NCBI GenBank assembly: GCA_016178505.1
Contig: JACOTG010000117.1
Coordinates: 1-47,067, forward strand
DNA: 47,067 bases
Origin: Planctomycetota bacterium
Lineage (GTDB): Bacteria > Planctomycetota > JACOTG01
Direction of reading: 5' to 3'
The position numbers and the translations under genes were made by a program. The notes under the pieces are model-generated. The model did not search any database and was not told where the DNA came from. It was given only the letters and a program-made list of their open reading frames with translations. This document shows, piece by piece, positions 1 to 7,109 of this stretch; within the stretch, counting starts at the first letter, position 1, and each line of letters begins with the position of its first letter.

Positions 1-338
1 CCGTCCATCCGGGCGACCGCAACATCCTCGTCACCGTTACGATCCGCAATCAGACGAACGGGTTCTATCGAATCGAAGCCGGTGGCCTGAACATCAGCGG
101 CGCGTCGAACACCACCAACTACACGGTTCGCGCGGTGCCGGGACAAAACCTCGTCCTGCAGCCGCAAGTTTCGACGGCTTTCCAGGTCATGGTGTCGGTC
201 CACTCGGATGTGCCGCTCGGATCCGCCACGATCGACGCGCGCGTCAACGCGAAGTTGATCATGGGCTCCATCACGATGCCGAGTCGGATCGGCGTGGTCG
301 CGGCGGTCATCAAGGACAGCTGGGACGTCGTGCCGTAA
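1..338 (+). CDS. 3' end of unknown protein, probably exported beta-sandwich
   Basis: An open frame enters at the window edge (codons in phase with base 3) and stops at 336-338, giving about 111 C-terminal residues. The segment alternates hydrophobic and polar residues and is rich in Val, Thr, Ser and Asn (for example VTVTIRNQTNGFYRIEAGG), as in extracellular beta-sandwich domains. No catalytic motif is visible and I do not recognise the family. It converges on the PhzF gene, with a strong hairpin between them. An internal GTG at 135 is in frame but is unlikely to be a real start, because the frame stays open upstream. Confidence 0.6.
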   Translation, partial: VHPGDRNILVTVTIRNQTNGFYRIEAGGLNISGASNTTNYTVRAVPGQNLVLQPQVSTAFQVMVSVHSDVPLGSATIDARVNAKLIMGSITMPSRIGVVAAVIKDSWDVVP

Positions 339-369
339 TCGATCGCCGGCAGGTCGACTGAGTCGCGCA

Positions 370-400
370 GCGGGGCACCGGTTCGATGCCGGTGTCTCGC
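370..400. terminator. 12-bp hairpin between convergent genes
   Basis: Bases 370-381 pair with 389-400 (12 pairs, two of them G-U) around a 7-nt loop, TTCGATG. It lies between two convergent genes (stops at 338 and 445), as expected of a bidirectional terminator. There is no clean T-tract, only GTCGTTT after it. The loop resembles a tRNA T-loop, but no cloverleaf can be folded upstream. Confidence 0.5.
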
Positions 401-444
401 GTCGTTTCTGCGATCGATGACCTTGCGATCGTCGATCACTCGGA

Positions 445-1350
445 TCACGGCAATCGAAGCGTGCCCGAGAAGACGGTGACGGCGACTCCCGTAATGGAGA
501 TGCCGGTGACCTCTCCTCGCTCGTGCCGCACCGACACGGCGACGCGGCCGGGCCTGCCGAGGACGTCGCCCTGCTCCGAGCGATAGGCGATCGGAGTGTC
601 GCCGTTCAAGAGGCCGTGGGCGAAGAGGTAGGCGCCGAGCGGTCCGTGCGCCGAACCGGTCACGGGATCCTCGAAGACGCCGGCGTCCGGAGCGAAGAAC
701 CGGAGATGAACGTCGGACTCCGGCTCACGCGTCTCGCGCGTGAAGAGGACGAACCCGTGCACGTCGAGCTGCCGTCCGCATCGAACGAGACCCTCCTCGA
801 CCGGTCGCACGGCGTCGAGCGCCGCGCGCGTGCGAATGGGGATGACGACGTAGTGGCCAGCCTTCTCCGGCGGCAACGTGAGGTCGAGCTCGTTGATCGC
901 GATGCCGAGGATCTCGGCGATCGCGCTTGCGGCGAGCCGCACGCGCTGAAGCTGGGGAACGGGAAGTGACAGCGTCACGGACGCATGGCCCGTTGCGTCC
1001 CGGAGCACGGTGACCGGAAGGATTCCGCTCCGGCATTCCATGCGGAATGAATGCTCCCCCGGCTCGCGAATCCCCATGCGCCCGAGTTCCGAGAGGACGT
1101 GAAACGCGGAGACCGTGGCGTGTCCGCAAAGAGGAACCTCGGTCGTCGGCGTGAACCACCGGATTCGGATGTCCGCGGCATCGACGGTCGGGCGAAGGAC
1201 GAACGCCGTCTCGGACGCAGCCATCTCGCGCGCGATTACCGGGTAGAGGTTCTCCGGGATCTCCGTGGCATCGGGAACCACGCCGGCCGGGTTGCCTTCG
1301 AACGGAAATCGCGTGAACGCATCCACGCGGTGGACGGGAATCTCTCGCAT
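445..1350 (-). CDS. PhzF family isomerase/epimerase-like protein
   Basis: The 301-residue product has the length and signatures of the PhzF/diaminopimelate-epimerase fold. The N-terminus carries VDAFTRFPFEGNPAGVV, then REMAASETAFV with Glu47 at the position of the catalytic Glu of PhzF (Glu45), then PLCGHATVSA and the late EDPVTGSAHGPLGAYL motif. Known members isomerise small metabolites such as DHHA in phenazine synthesis, but most have unknown substrates, and no phenazine genes are nearby. The frame extends 37 codons upstream. I start at 1350 because the family begins a few residues before VDAFT. It is divergent from the methyltransferase at 1460. The family is clear; the substrate is unknown. 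Confidence 0.9.
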   Translation of the reverse strand: MREIPVHRVDAFTRFPFEGNPAGVVPDATEIPENLYPVIAREMAASETAFVLRPTVDAADIRIRWFTPTTEVPLCGHATVSAFHVLSELGRMGIREPGEHSFRMECRSGILPVTVLRDATGHASVTLSLPVPQLQRVRLAASAIAEILGIAINELDLTLPPEKAGHYVVIPIRTRAALDAVRPVEEGLVRCGRQLDVHGFVLFTRETREPESDVHLRFFAPDAGVFEDPVTGSAHGPLGAYLFAHGLLNGDTPIAYRSEQGDVLGRPGRVAVSVRHERGEVTGISITGVAVTVFSGTLRLP

Positions 1351-1459
1351 CGATATGACCTCGAGAAGCGGGACGGTTTCCGGATTCGACGAGGGCGCGA
1401 TTCTCCACTTCACGGCGACACGCGGCAAGATGGCCGCCGCTTTGAGAGAATCGCGCGCC

Positions 1460-2293
1460 ATGGGACGAAAGCGAAGCGATCGCCGCGGCGAGGGTGGAAA
1501 CCAGCGCTACCACGACCGGGTGGCGGCTCGTTACGATGACATCTATCGCGACGACTACTGGGAAGCGCAGCGCGAGCTCGGCTGGTCGTACATCAAGAAG
1601 TACCTGCCGAGCGATTACGGCGCGCCGATTCTCGACGCGGGGTGCGGCACGGGCGAACTCGGGATCCGGCTCGCGAAATCCGGTTTCCACGTCACGCTGC
1701 TGGACCTGTCGCAGAAGATGCTCGACGTCGCGACGCGCAAGGCAGAGGAGCTGGGCGTGACGGAGCGCGTCCGGATCGTGCAGGCCGACCTCCAGGATCT
1801 CTCGGCGCTCGGCGACGGCTCGTTCGCCCTCGTCGTCTCCGAAGGCGATCCACTTTCGTTCGTCGAGGATCCGCTTCGTGCGCTCCGCGAGATCGCGCGA
1901 ACGCTGCGCCTCGGCGGAGTGCTCACCGCCACCGTCGATCACTTCGCGGCGGGGTTTCGGCACTTCCTCGAACGGGGCGATCTCGACGGCCTCGAGCGCT
2001 TCGCTCGAAGCGGCCGCACCGAATGGCTGGCCGAGCGTCGAGAGGAGCGGTTTTCGATGCGGATGTTCCGGCTCACGGACATCGAAAAGGTGGTCGCGCA
2101 AGCGGGGCTAACGATGATCGAGGTGCGGGGGAGAACGGTGCTCCCTCTGCGGGAATTCGGTTCGCTCCTCGAAGACTCGGCGACGCGCCGCCGCCTTCTG
2201 GACCTCGAGCGCGACCTGTCGTCCGACCGCTCTCTCGCCGGTGCAGCGAGCCACCTCTTCTTCGCGGCGCGAAAGCCCGTTGGTGGAGCGTGA
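1460..2293 (+). CDS. Class I SAM-dependent methyltransferase
   Basis: A 277-residue protein with the Rossmann methyltransferase signature. Motif I is ILDAGCGTGELGIRLAKSG, followed by the acidic-loop segment VTLLDLSQKMLDVA (Asp for the SAM ribose), VRIVQADLQDL and the later LVVSEGDPLSFVEDPLRALREIARTLRLGG, typical of ubiE/small-molecule methyltransferases. The N-terminus (YHDRVAARYDDIYRDDYW) also resembles that group. The ATG at 1460 keeps the conserved N-terminus; an in-frame ATG at 1430 is possible. It is divergent from the PhzF gene (109 nt) and convergent with the phosphofructokinase. The substrate cannot be told. Confidence 0.85.
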   Translation: MGRKRSDRRGEGGNQRYHDRVAARYDDIYRDDYWEAQRELGWSYIKKYLPSDYGAPILDAGCGTGELGIRLAKSGFHVTLLDLSQKMLDVATRKAEELGVTERVRIVQADLQDLSALGDGSFALVVSEGDPLSFVEDPLRALREIARTLRLGGVLTATVDHFAAGFRHFLERGDLDGLERFARSGRTEWLAERREERFSMRMFRLTDIEKVVAQAGLTMIEVRGRTVLPLREFGSLLEDSATRRRLLDLERDLSSDRSLAGAASHLFFAARKPVGGA

Positions 2294-2380
2294 CGGTTGC
2301 CGCCGCGTTCGGTGCCACTCCGCATTCTGGGACGCGTACGGACGCTTCGAGCTGGACGAGGCGGCAATCGCAATCGCCGG

Positions 2381-3601
2381 CTAGGTCGCGAGGCGCTTCG
2401 GCACGCGCGCCCCGGCGAGACGACCGGGTTCGAACAGGGGACCCGCGAGCGGCGCGGCGTATTCGACGAACGCGCGCGTGACGTCATTGCCTGCCGGTGC
2501 GATGAAAGCCGCGTCGAGCGACTTCGTCTTCTTCGCCACGGAGTCGAGCGGCGTGAGGAAGGTCTCCACGCGATAGTTGCGGCCGTGGCCCACGCGCCGC
2601 ATCGCGACGCTGCCGGATCGATCCGCGCCGACGGCGAATCGCACCGCTTCCTCGCCGACGCGGCGTGCCTCCGCGGCGTCGACCTCGGACACGATCGTGG
2701 GGAACGAGCGCTGCAAGTAACCGAACGTGTCCGATCGAACCCGCAGCTTCTCGCCCAGGTTCTTCTTCACGATGTCGGACAGGTAGTCGCCGAGCGCGCC
2801 CGTGCCCGAGAGCTGGACGTTTCCGTGCGAGTCTTTTTCCTTGGTCTCGAGGATCGGCTTGCCGCTCGCATCGGAGATGCCCTCGGAAACGGCGACGATG
2901 CAACGACCGAGGCGCTTGTTCACCTCGTCGACGTCGCGGACGAACTGCGCCTCCGAAAACGGTCGCTCGGGCACGTAAACGAGGTGAGGCCCATCGTCGT
3001 CCTTGGTGCGGCCGAGCGCAGCAGCGGCGGTGAGGAATCCCGCGTGGCGCCCCATCACGACGTCGATCTTCACGCCGGGAAGCGAGCGATTGTCCCGGTC
3101 GTCGCCAAGAAGCGCGAGCGCGACGAATCGCGCCGCCGTTCCGTACCCGGGGCAGTGGTCCGTCACGAGCAAGTCGTTGTCGATCGTCTTCGGAACGTGG
3201 AAGACTTTGATATCGTAGTTCGCCTGTCGCGCGATGTCGTTCACGATGAATGCGGTTTCGGCCGAGTCGTTTCCGCCGATGTAGAAGTAGTAGCGCACGT
3301 CGTGCGCGCGAAAGACGTCGAAGATGCGGGCGCACTCGTCCGGCGTGGGCTTCTTGCGCACCGATCCGAGCGCGGCGCAGGGGGTGCGCGCCACGGCCTC
3401 GAGTGCCTCGCGGGATTCCTTGCGCAGGTCGATGAAATCCTCGGCGAGGATGCCTTTCACGCCGAACGCCGCGCCGTAGATGCCGCCGATCTCCGAGTGC
3501 TTCATCGCTTCGGTGACGAGTCCGACGAGGCTCTGGTTGATGACGCACGTCGGTCCACCGGACTGCCCGACGACCATATTGCCCTTCAACGCATCTGCCA
3601 T
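2381..3601 (-). CDS. pfp: 6-phosphofructokinase, pyrophosphate-dependent type
   Basis: The 406-residue enzyme of the phosphofructokinase A fold phosphorylates fructose 6-phosphate in glycolysis, or runs the reverse. Visible motifs are the N-terminal VVGQSGGPTCVINQSLVG, GGNDSAETAFIV, the catalytic VPKTIDNDL and VMGRHAGFL. PPi-dependent enzymes have Asp where ATP enzymes have the second Gly of GGDGS, and Lys before TIDND instead of Gly. Both features (GGNDS, PKTIDND) are present, so PPi is the more likely phosphoryl donor and the step would be reversible. That reading rests on family knowledge. The gene has its own promoter (3656-3685) and lies downstream of the ThyX-like gene on the same strand. 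Confidence 0.9.
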   Translation of the reverse strand: MADALKGNMVVGQSGGPTCVINQSLVGLVTEAMKHSEIGGIYGAAFGVKGILAEDFIDLRKESREALEAVARTPCAALGSVRKKPTPDECARIFDVFRAHDVRYYFYIGGNDSAETAFIVNDIARQANYDIKVFHVPKTIDNDLLVTDHCPGYGTAARFVALALLGDDRDNRSLPGVKIDVVMGRHAGFLTAAAALGRTKDDDGPHLVYVPERPFSEAQFVRDVDEVNKRLGRCIVAVSEGISDASGKPILETKEKDSHGNVQLSGTGALGDYLSDIVKKNLGEKLRVRSDTFGYLQRSFPTIVSEVDAAEARRVGEEAVRFAVGADRSGSVAMRRVGHGRNYRVETFLTPLDSVAKKTKSLDAAFIAPAGNDVTRAFVEYAAPLAGPLFEPGRLAGARVPKRLAT

Positions 3602-3655
3602 GGGAGCTCCTCCGGAATCGCCAGTTCGTGTGACGTGGACTCGAAAGCGGCGCGG

Positions 3656-3685
3656 ATTCTAGCCTTGACCCGCGAGCGATTCCAA
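3656..3685 (-). promoter_or_regulatory. Sigma-70-type promoter of the phosphofructokinase gene
   Basis: Read on the minus strand: TTGGAA (3685-3680), 18-nt spacer, TAGAAT (3661-3656). The -10 is about 55 nt upstream of the ATG at 3601. The 11-mer TAGAATCCGCG also occurs at the promoter of nrdR. Confidence 0.5.
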
Positions 3686-3695
3686 CGCCTTGGGG

Positions 3696-5306
3696 TCAGA
3701 TCGTTCGAACGTAGTCGCGGCGCTCGAGCTTCCAGACGGGGACGCCGCAGTAGCGGTCACCCTCGGGGCACCAGGGCGCGGTCTTCGCGAGGATGCGCAG
3801 GCCGCACGGCGGGAGGAGGAATTTGCCGATGCGCGGGTTCACCGCGGCGATCTGCTCGGCCTCGTCGAGCGACGCGCGCCAGATCTCTTCCTGGGCGTTG
3901 TAGCAGAGGCGGCTCTTGATCTTGTGGTGGAGGTTCAAGAGGTCGGACGACTCGGTGAACCGGATCGAAAGAGCGTTCGGCAAAACGTAGAGGGCAAATT
4001 CCGTGGGAGCGCCGAGGCGACGCATCTCGCGGAACGCGTCGAACGAGATCTCCATCGTCTCGCGGTAAAGGCGAAACGCCTCGCTCGACGCCCGCACGAT
4101 CTCGGGCTCGACGAAGTCGGGTTCGCCCGTGACGTGCGCGGTGAGGCAGGGCCGCGACGCGGGAGTCATGCGGTGGCGCTGATCCTGCGAATCGCCGGTA
4201 TGACTCAGCTTCTTCTTGAACGTGTACGCCGGGTGGTGCAGCGCGCGCGACAGCTTCGTGAGCGTCGTGAGGTTCATCGCCTCGCCGAAGTAGTTGTTCC
4301 GCGACGGGTCGAGCGCGAGAGCGATCGCATCGTCGTCGGATAGCGCGCTCGACGGCAGCGCGAAGATCTCGCGCACGGCGTCGGCGAGCGACTCCTCGCC
4401 GCGAGCCTTCCAATCGACGAGCTTCGACACGCGCCCACCGAGGTCGCGATCGAACTCGTCTCGGAACGTGGATGCAGCACGGCGATCCTCGCCGAGCGAT
4501 TGAACGAATGCGTACTCCGGCGTCTCCTCGATCGGCATCGGTTCTTCGAGGATCGTGCGGTAGAGCGGATCGTGCTCCAACATCTGCGCGACCATCTTGC
4601 CCACCACGATGCGCGTCTCGGTCGGTGCGTCGAGCTGATTGCAAACGCGCCAGTACCGCAGCAGCGTGAGGCCGCTCACCGTGTGATAGAGGTAGGCGAA
4701 AGTGCCGATCGGGAGCACGTAGCGCGCGATCTCCTGAGCCTTCTTCTTCACTTCCTTCACGTACTTCGGCTTCGATCGTCGCGACGGGAACCGCGCGAAA
4801 TAGGCGTCGGCGATCGGTGGCGTGAGCCGCTCGATGAGGCGTTGGTACGCGGCGACCTGTCGATCGACCGTGCGCTCGTAGAGCGAGAGGGCTTCGCCGC
4901 TGAGCGGTGGAACGGCGACGCTTCCGGGCTTCACCTCGACATAGCGCTGGCTTACCTGCTCGGAGTTGTAGAAGGGATGGCTGTGCAGGAAGGTCCAGAG
5001 GAACTGTCGCGAAACGTTCGAGAGCGCAAACTGGAAGTGGGCGTGTTGGAGCGTCGTATGGTGGGCCGCTTCGTAGATGCTGCGGGCAAGCGCGTCGCGT
5101 CGCTGGGCTTTCTTCTCGCGCACGAGCGGATCCGGCTCCTGGTCGCCCGAGACGTCGGCGACGGTGATGACGCCGGATGAGGAATAACAGGTGCGCGCGG
5201 TGGCGACGGCGTTTTCGAAAGGTCGCTCGAATGCGTTCACGATTCGAACGTCCGGTTCGTCGGATAGAAACGGAATCGAATCGAGACGCTTCGACGCGAC
5301 GTTCAT
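3696..5306 (-). CDS. Tandem ThyX-family protein (FAD-dependent thymidylate synthase-like)
   Basis: The 536-residue protein is about twice the length of normal ThyX and contains two ThyX-like modules. Module 1 (about residues 20-240) has HTTLQHAHFQFALSNVSRQ, then HSH (about 108-110) where ThyX has RHR, and a preserved SQRY (119-122). Module 2 (about 335-510) has SQDQRHRMTPASRP, keeping RHR (377-379) but with RP instead of RY. Both modules end with the family's YVLP...-type segment; module 2 has LHHKIKSRLCYNAQEEIW. ThyX makes dTMP from dUMP with methylene-THF and FAD; whether this long form does so is uncertain. The start at 5306 is chosen for GGAG six bases upstream; an in-frame start at 5336 is possible. 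Confidence 0.8.
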   Translation of the reverse strand: MNVASKRLDSIPFLSDEPDVRIVNAFERPFENAVATARTCYSSSGVITVADVSGDQEPDPLVREKKAQRRDALARSIYEAAHHTTLQHAHFQFALSNVSRQFLWTFLHSHPFYNSEQVSQRYVEVKPGSVAVPPLSGEALSLYERTVDRQVAAYQRLIERLTPPIADAYFARFPSRRSKPKYVKEVKKKAQEIARYVLPIGTFAYLYHTVSGLTLLRYWRVCNQLDAPTETRIVVGKMVAQMLEHDPLYRTILEEPMPIEETPEYAFVQSLGEDRRAASTFRDEFDRDLGGRVSKLVDWKARGEESLADAVREIFALPSSALSDDDAIALALDPSRNNYFGEAMNLTTLTKLSRALHHPAYTFKKKLSHTGDSQDQRHRMTPASRPCLTAHVTGEPDFVEPEIVRASSEAFRLYRETMEISFDAFREMRRLGAPTEFALYVLPNALSIRFTESSDLLNLHHKIKSRLCYNAQEEIWRASLDEAEQIAAVNPRIGKFLLPPCGLRILAKTAPWCPEGDRYCGVPVWKLERRDYVRTI

Positions 5307-5680
5307 CAGGATCTCCGAGCGAGCGACGGGCACCACCCCGGTTGCGCAGTATAGCCGATCGAGACGAGGCGAGCGACGACGCGTCGAGGTGAGTCGAGCC
5401 CTGCCGCTCAGAATGCGAAATCGTCGGGCATGCGGCGCATCTCCGATCGCTCGAATCGGGAAAACGAGTGTCCTGCGGCCCGTCGTTTGAATCGCCGGGG
5501 GCGACGGGTATACTCCCGCGTCTCACACCTCATTCGAATCTCAACTCTGCACTCGCATCGGTTGCCGGGCGGCGACCGGTGCGGTTCGAAACACGGCTGA
5601 CGCCGATCATTCGCGCCGACGTGGACAGCGCTTGTCCGCGGTTTTCGGATGCGGAATGCAACGGCGGCTGGGGAGGAGCC
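5307..5680. other. 374-nt intergenic region between divergent thyX-like and pilin genes
   Basis: The region holds the promoter of the pilin-like genes (5487-5514, +). There is also a TATACT at 5348-5353 on the minus strand, about 40 nt before the ThyX-like start, with no convincing -35. An open frame from 5468 runs into the first pilin gene, but its upstream part shows no protein-like features. Nothing else is recognised. Confidence 0.5.
5487..5514 (+). promoter_or_regulatory. Sigma-70-type promoter of the pilin-like operon
   Basis: TTGAAT (5487-5492), 16-nt spacer, TATACT (5509-5514). It would give a leader of about 160 nt before the first start at 5681. Confidence 0.5.
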
Positions 5681-6082
5681 ATGTCTACACCGTCTCGCGC
5701 TAGACGCAGGATGGGCGGATTCGCGCTGATCGAGGTCATGATCAGCATGGCGATGCTGTCCATCGGGGCATTGTCGATCTACCAGAGCGTCATCTCGTAC
5801 CAGGATCTGAGTCGACTCGCGCACGATCGAAACATCGCTTACTTCGATCTCGAGACGGCACTCGAGGATTTGCAATCGACTCCGTTCGCGAACATCGTCA
5901 CGAAGTTCCCGAACAATCAGCGCATCAACAAATTCGAAGGGTTGCATCTACAGCGCGAGCGAATCACGGTGCACTACACGAATCCGGCGTCCGACCCGCT
6001 GTATGTCACGCTCACCGTGACCTGGCGTGACGCAAAGGCGCGAAACGTCTCGGAATCACTCATGACCGCGCGAACGCGCTGA
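5681..6082 (+). CDS. Type IV pilin-like protein (minor pseudopilin)
   Basis: The 133-residue protein begins with a basic leader and the prepilin peptidase site G|FALIEVMISM, with Glu at +5 of the mature protein, then a hydrophobic helix to about residue 35. Prepilins of this class are cleaved and N-methylated by PilD and enter a type IV pilus or type II secretion pseudopilus. The remaining domain is short and has no recognised signature; PilV/GspI is the closest role by size. The start is fixed by GGGAGGAG two bases before the ATG at 5681; an upstream extension to 5468 is not pilin-like. It is first of three genes with such N-termini. Confidence 0.75.
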   Translation: MSTPSRARRRMGGFALIEVMISMAMLSIGALSIYQSVISYQDLSRLAHDRNIAYFDLETALEDLQSTPFANIVTKFPNNQRINKFEGLHLQRERITVHYTNPASDPLYVTLTVTWRDAKARNVSESLMTARTR

Positions 6083-6149
6083 GCCTCGAGCACCGACAAA
6101 CGATCGCTCGGACCTGACCGTGCGAACGCGCTGGGTCTCGAGCATCGAC
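6063..6149 (+). repeat. Imperfect 35-nt direct repeat
   Basis: 6063-6097 and 6115-6149 match at 31 of 35 bases. All four differences are transitions. The first copy contains the last codons and stop of the first pilin gene; the second lies in the gap before the next gene. It looks like a local duplication. Confidence 0.85.
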
Positions 6150-6176
6150 CGACGTTCCATCGGAGAGGAGCCAGCC

Positions 6177-6947
6177 ATGAGCAGCACGACGATCGAGCGC
6201 GGGGGAAAGCGACGCCACGGGTTCACGATCATCGAGATCGTGCTCTCGCTCTCGGTGGCGAGCGTCATCTTCTCGAGCTTGTACGTGGTCGTACTCGGTC
6301 TTCGCAGCTACTTCGACACCGGCAACGTGGCTGCGGCGCTCGAGGAGGACGGCCGTCGCATCATGCGGACGCTGATCTCGGAGCTGCGGCAGACGGGAAT
6401 CGTCGAAGGTGGTGCGGTCAACTACCCGGCGATCTACGAACGGTCCGCCGCGCCGATGGACGACAGCAATCAACGTGGTGCTCTCGTCGCGACGCTCAGC
6501 CTGCGCGACTCCGACCTCGGCGGCCAAGTGTTCGATCCGAACGCCGGCACGCGCGCCGACCTGTACCGTAACCGCGAATCTACCGAGCTCGCGTTCAAGC
6601 ACCTGGCGGTTCGGGAGCTTCACGACGCGAACGGCAACGCCTACTACGCACCGCGCCTGAACAACGCGAATGGAGACATCCTCTGGTCGGACAACGAGTA
6701 CTCCTATCTCGTGACGATCGATCCGACCGGTATCCCGCAACTCGAGCGGCGGATCGACGGACAGAATCCACGAGTCATCGGCCACTACGTGCGAAAGGTC
6801 GTCTTCGAGTCGATCTCGCACGATCCGACGATCTCCTACAACCAGATCGTCATCGTCCTCTACATGGCGCGACGCGTGGCCGGAAGGCTGGTCACGGTCG
6901 ACGTCGAAGGGACGGTCAACCTGCGAAATTCCAAAGAGATCGATTGA
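6177..6947 (+). CDS. Type IV pilin-like protein (PilW/GspJ-like)
   Basis: A 256-residue protein with leader MSSTTIERGGKRRHG and cleavage site G|FTIIEIVLSLSVAS, followed by a hydrophobic helix (about 16-38). Glu at mature position +5 is present. The body contains a segment GRRIMRTLISELRQTGIVEGG near residue 65, which resembles PilW/GspJ-type minor pilins, where an early helix is followed by a regulatory beta domain. GAGAGGAG lies eight bases before ATG 6177; the frame begins at 6120 but the pilin leader argues for 6177. It is probably co-transcribed with the genes on both sides. Confidence 0.75.
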   Translation: MSSTTIERGGKRRHGFTIIEIVLSLSVASVIFSSLYVVVLGLRSYFDTGNVAAALEEDGRRIMRTLISELRQTGIVEGGAVNYPAIYERSAAPMDDSNQRGALVATLSLRDSDLGGQVFDPNAGTRADLYRNRESTELAFKHLAVRELHDANGNAYYAPRLNNANGDILWSDNEYSYLVTIDPTGIPQLERRIDGQNPRVIGHYVRKVVFESISHDPTISYNQIVIVLYMARRVAGRLVTVDVEGTVNLRNSKEID

Positions 6948-6984
6948 TCGTGCAATCGCTCGATCGATGATCGGTCGTCATCGA

Positions 6985-6998
6985 CTGTCGGCTGTCGG
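6985..6998 (+). repeat. Tandem 7-mer CTGTCGG
   Basis: Two exact adjacent copies sit in a gap (6948-7109) that is itself rich in GATCG/TCGATC words. No promoter is seen there. The gap ends in the GAAGGAGAT ribosome binding site of the next gene. Confidence 0.6.
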
Positions 6999-7109
6999 CT
7001 GCCGGTCGATGTCCGACGGTTCGTATGTCACGGCGCAGCAACCCGGGGAGCGTCACCGGCCGGGCGGGCGACGCCGGCGATCGAGCGTCCGACGTGAAGG
7101 AGATCGAAC

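Noticed and set aside
325..401. Possible tRNA with T-arm at 377-394
   Set aside because: Only the T-arm-like hairpin fits; no D-arm, anticodon arm or matching 5' acceptor strand, and no CCA. The stem pairs through 12 bp, as in a simple hairpin.
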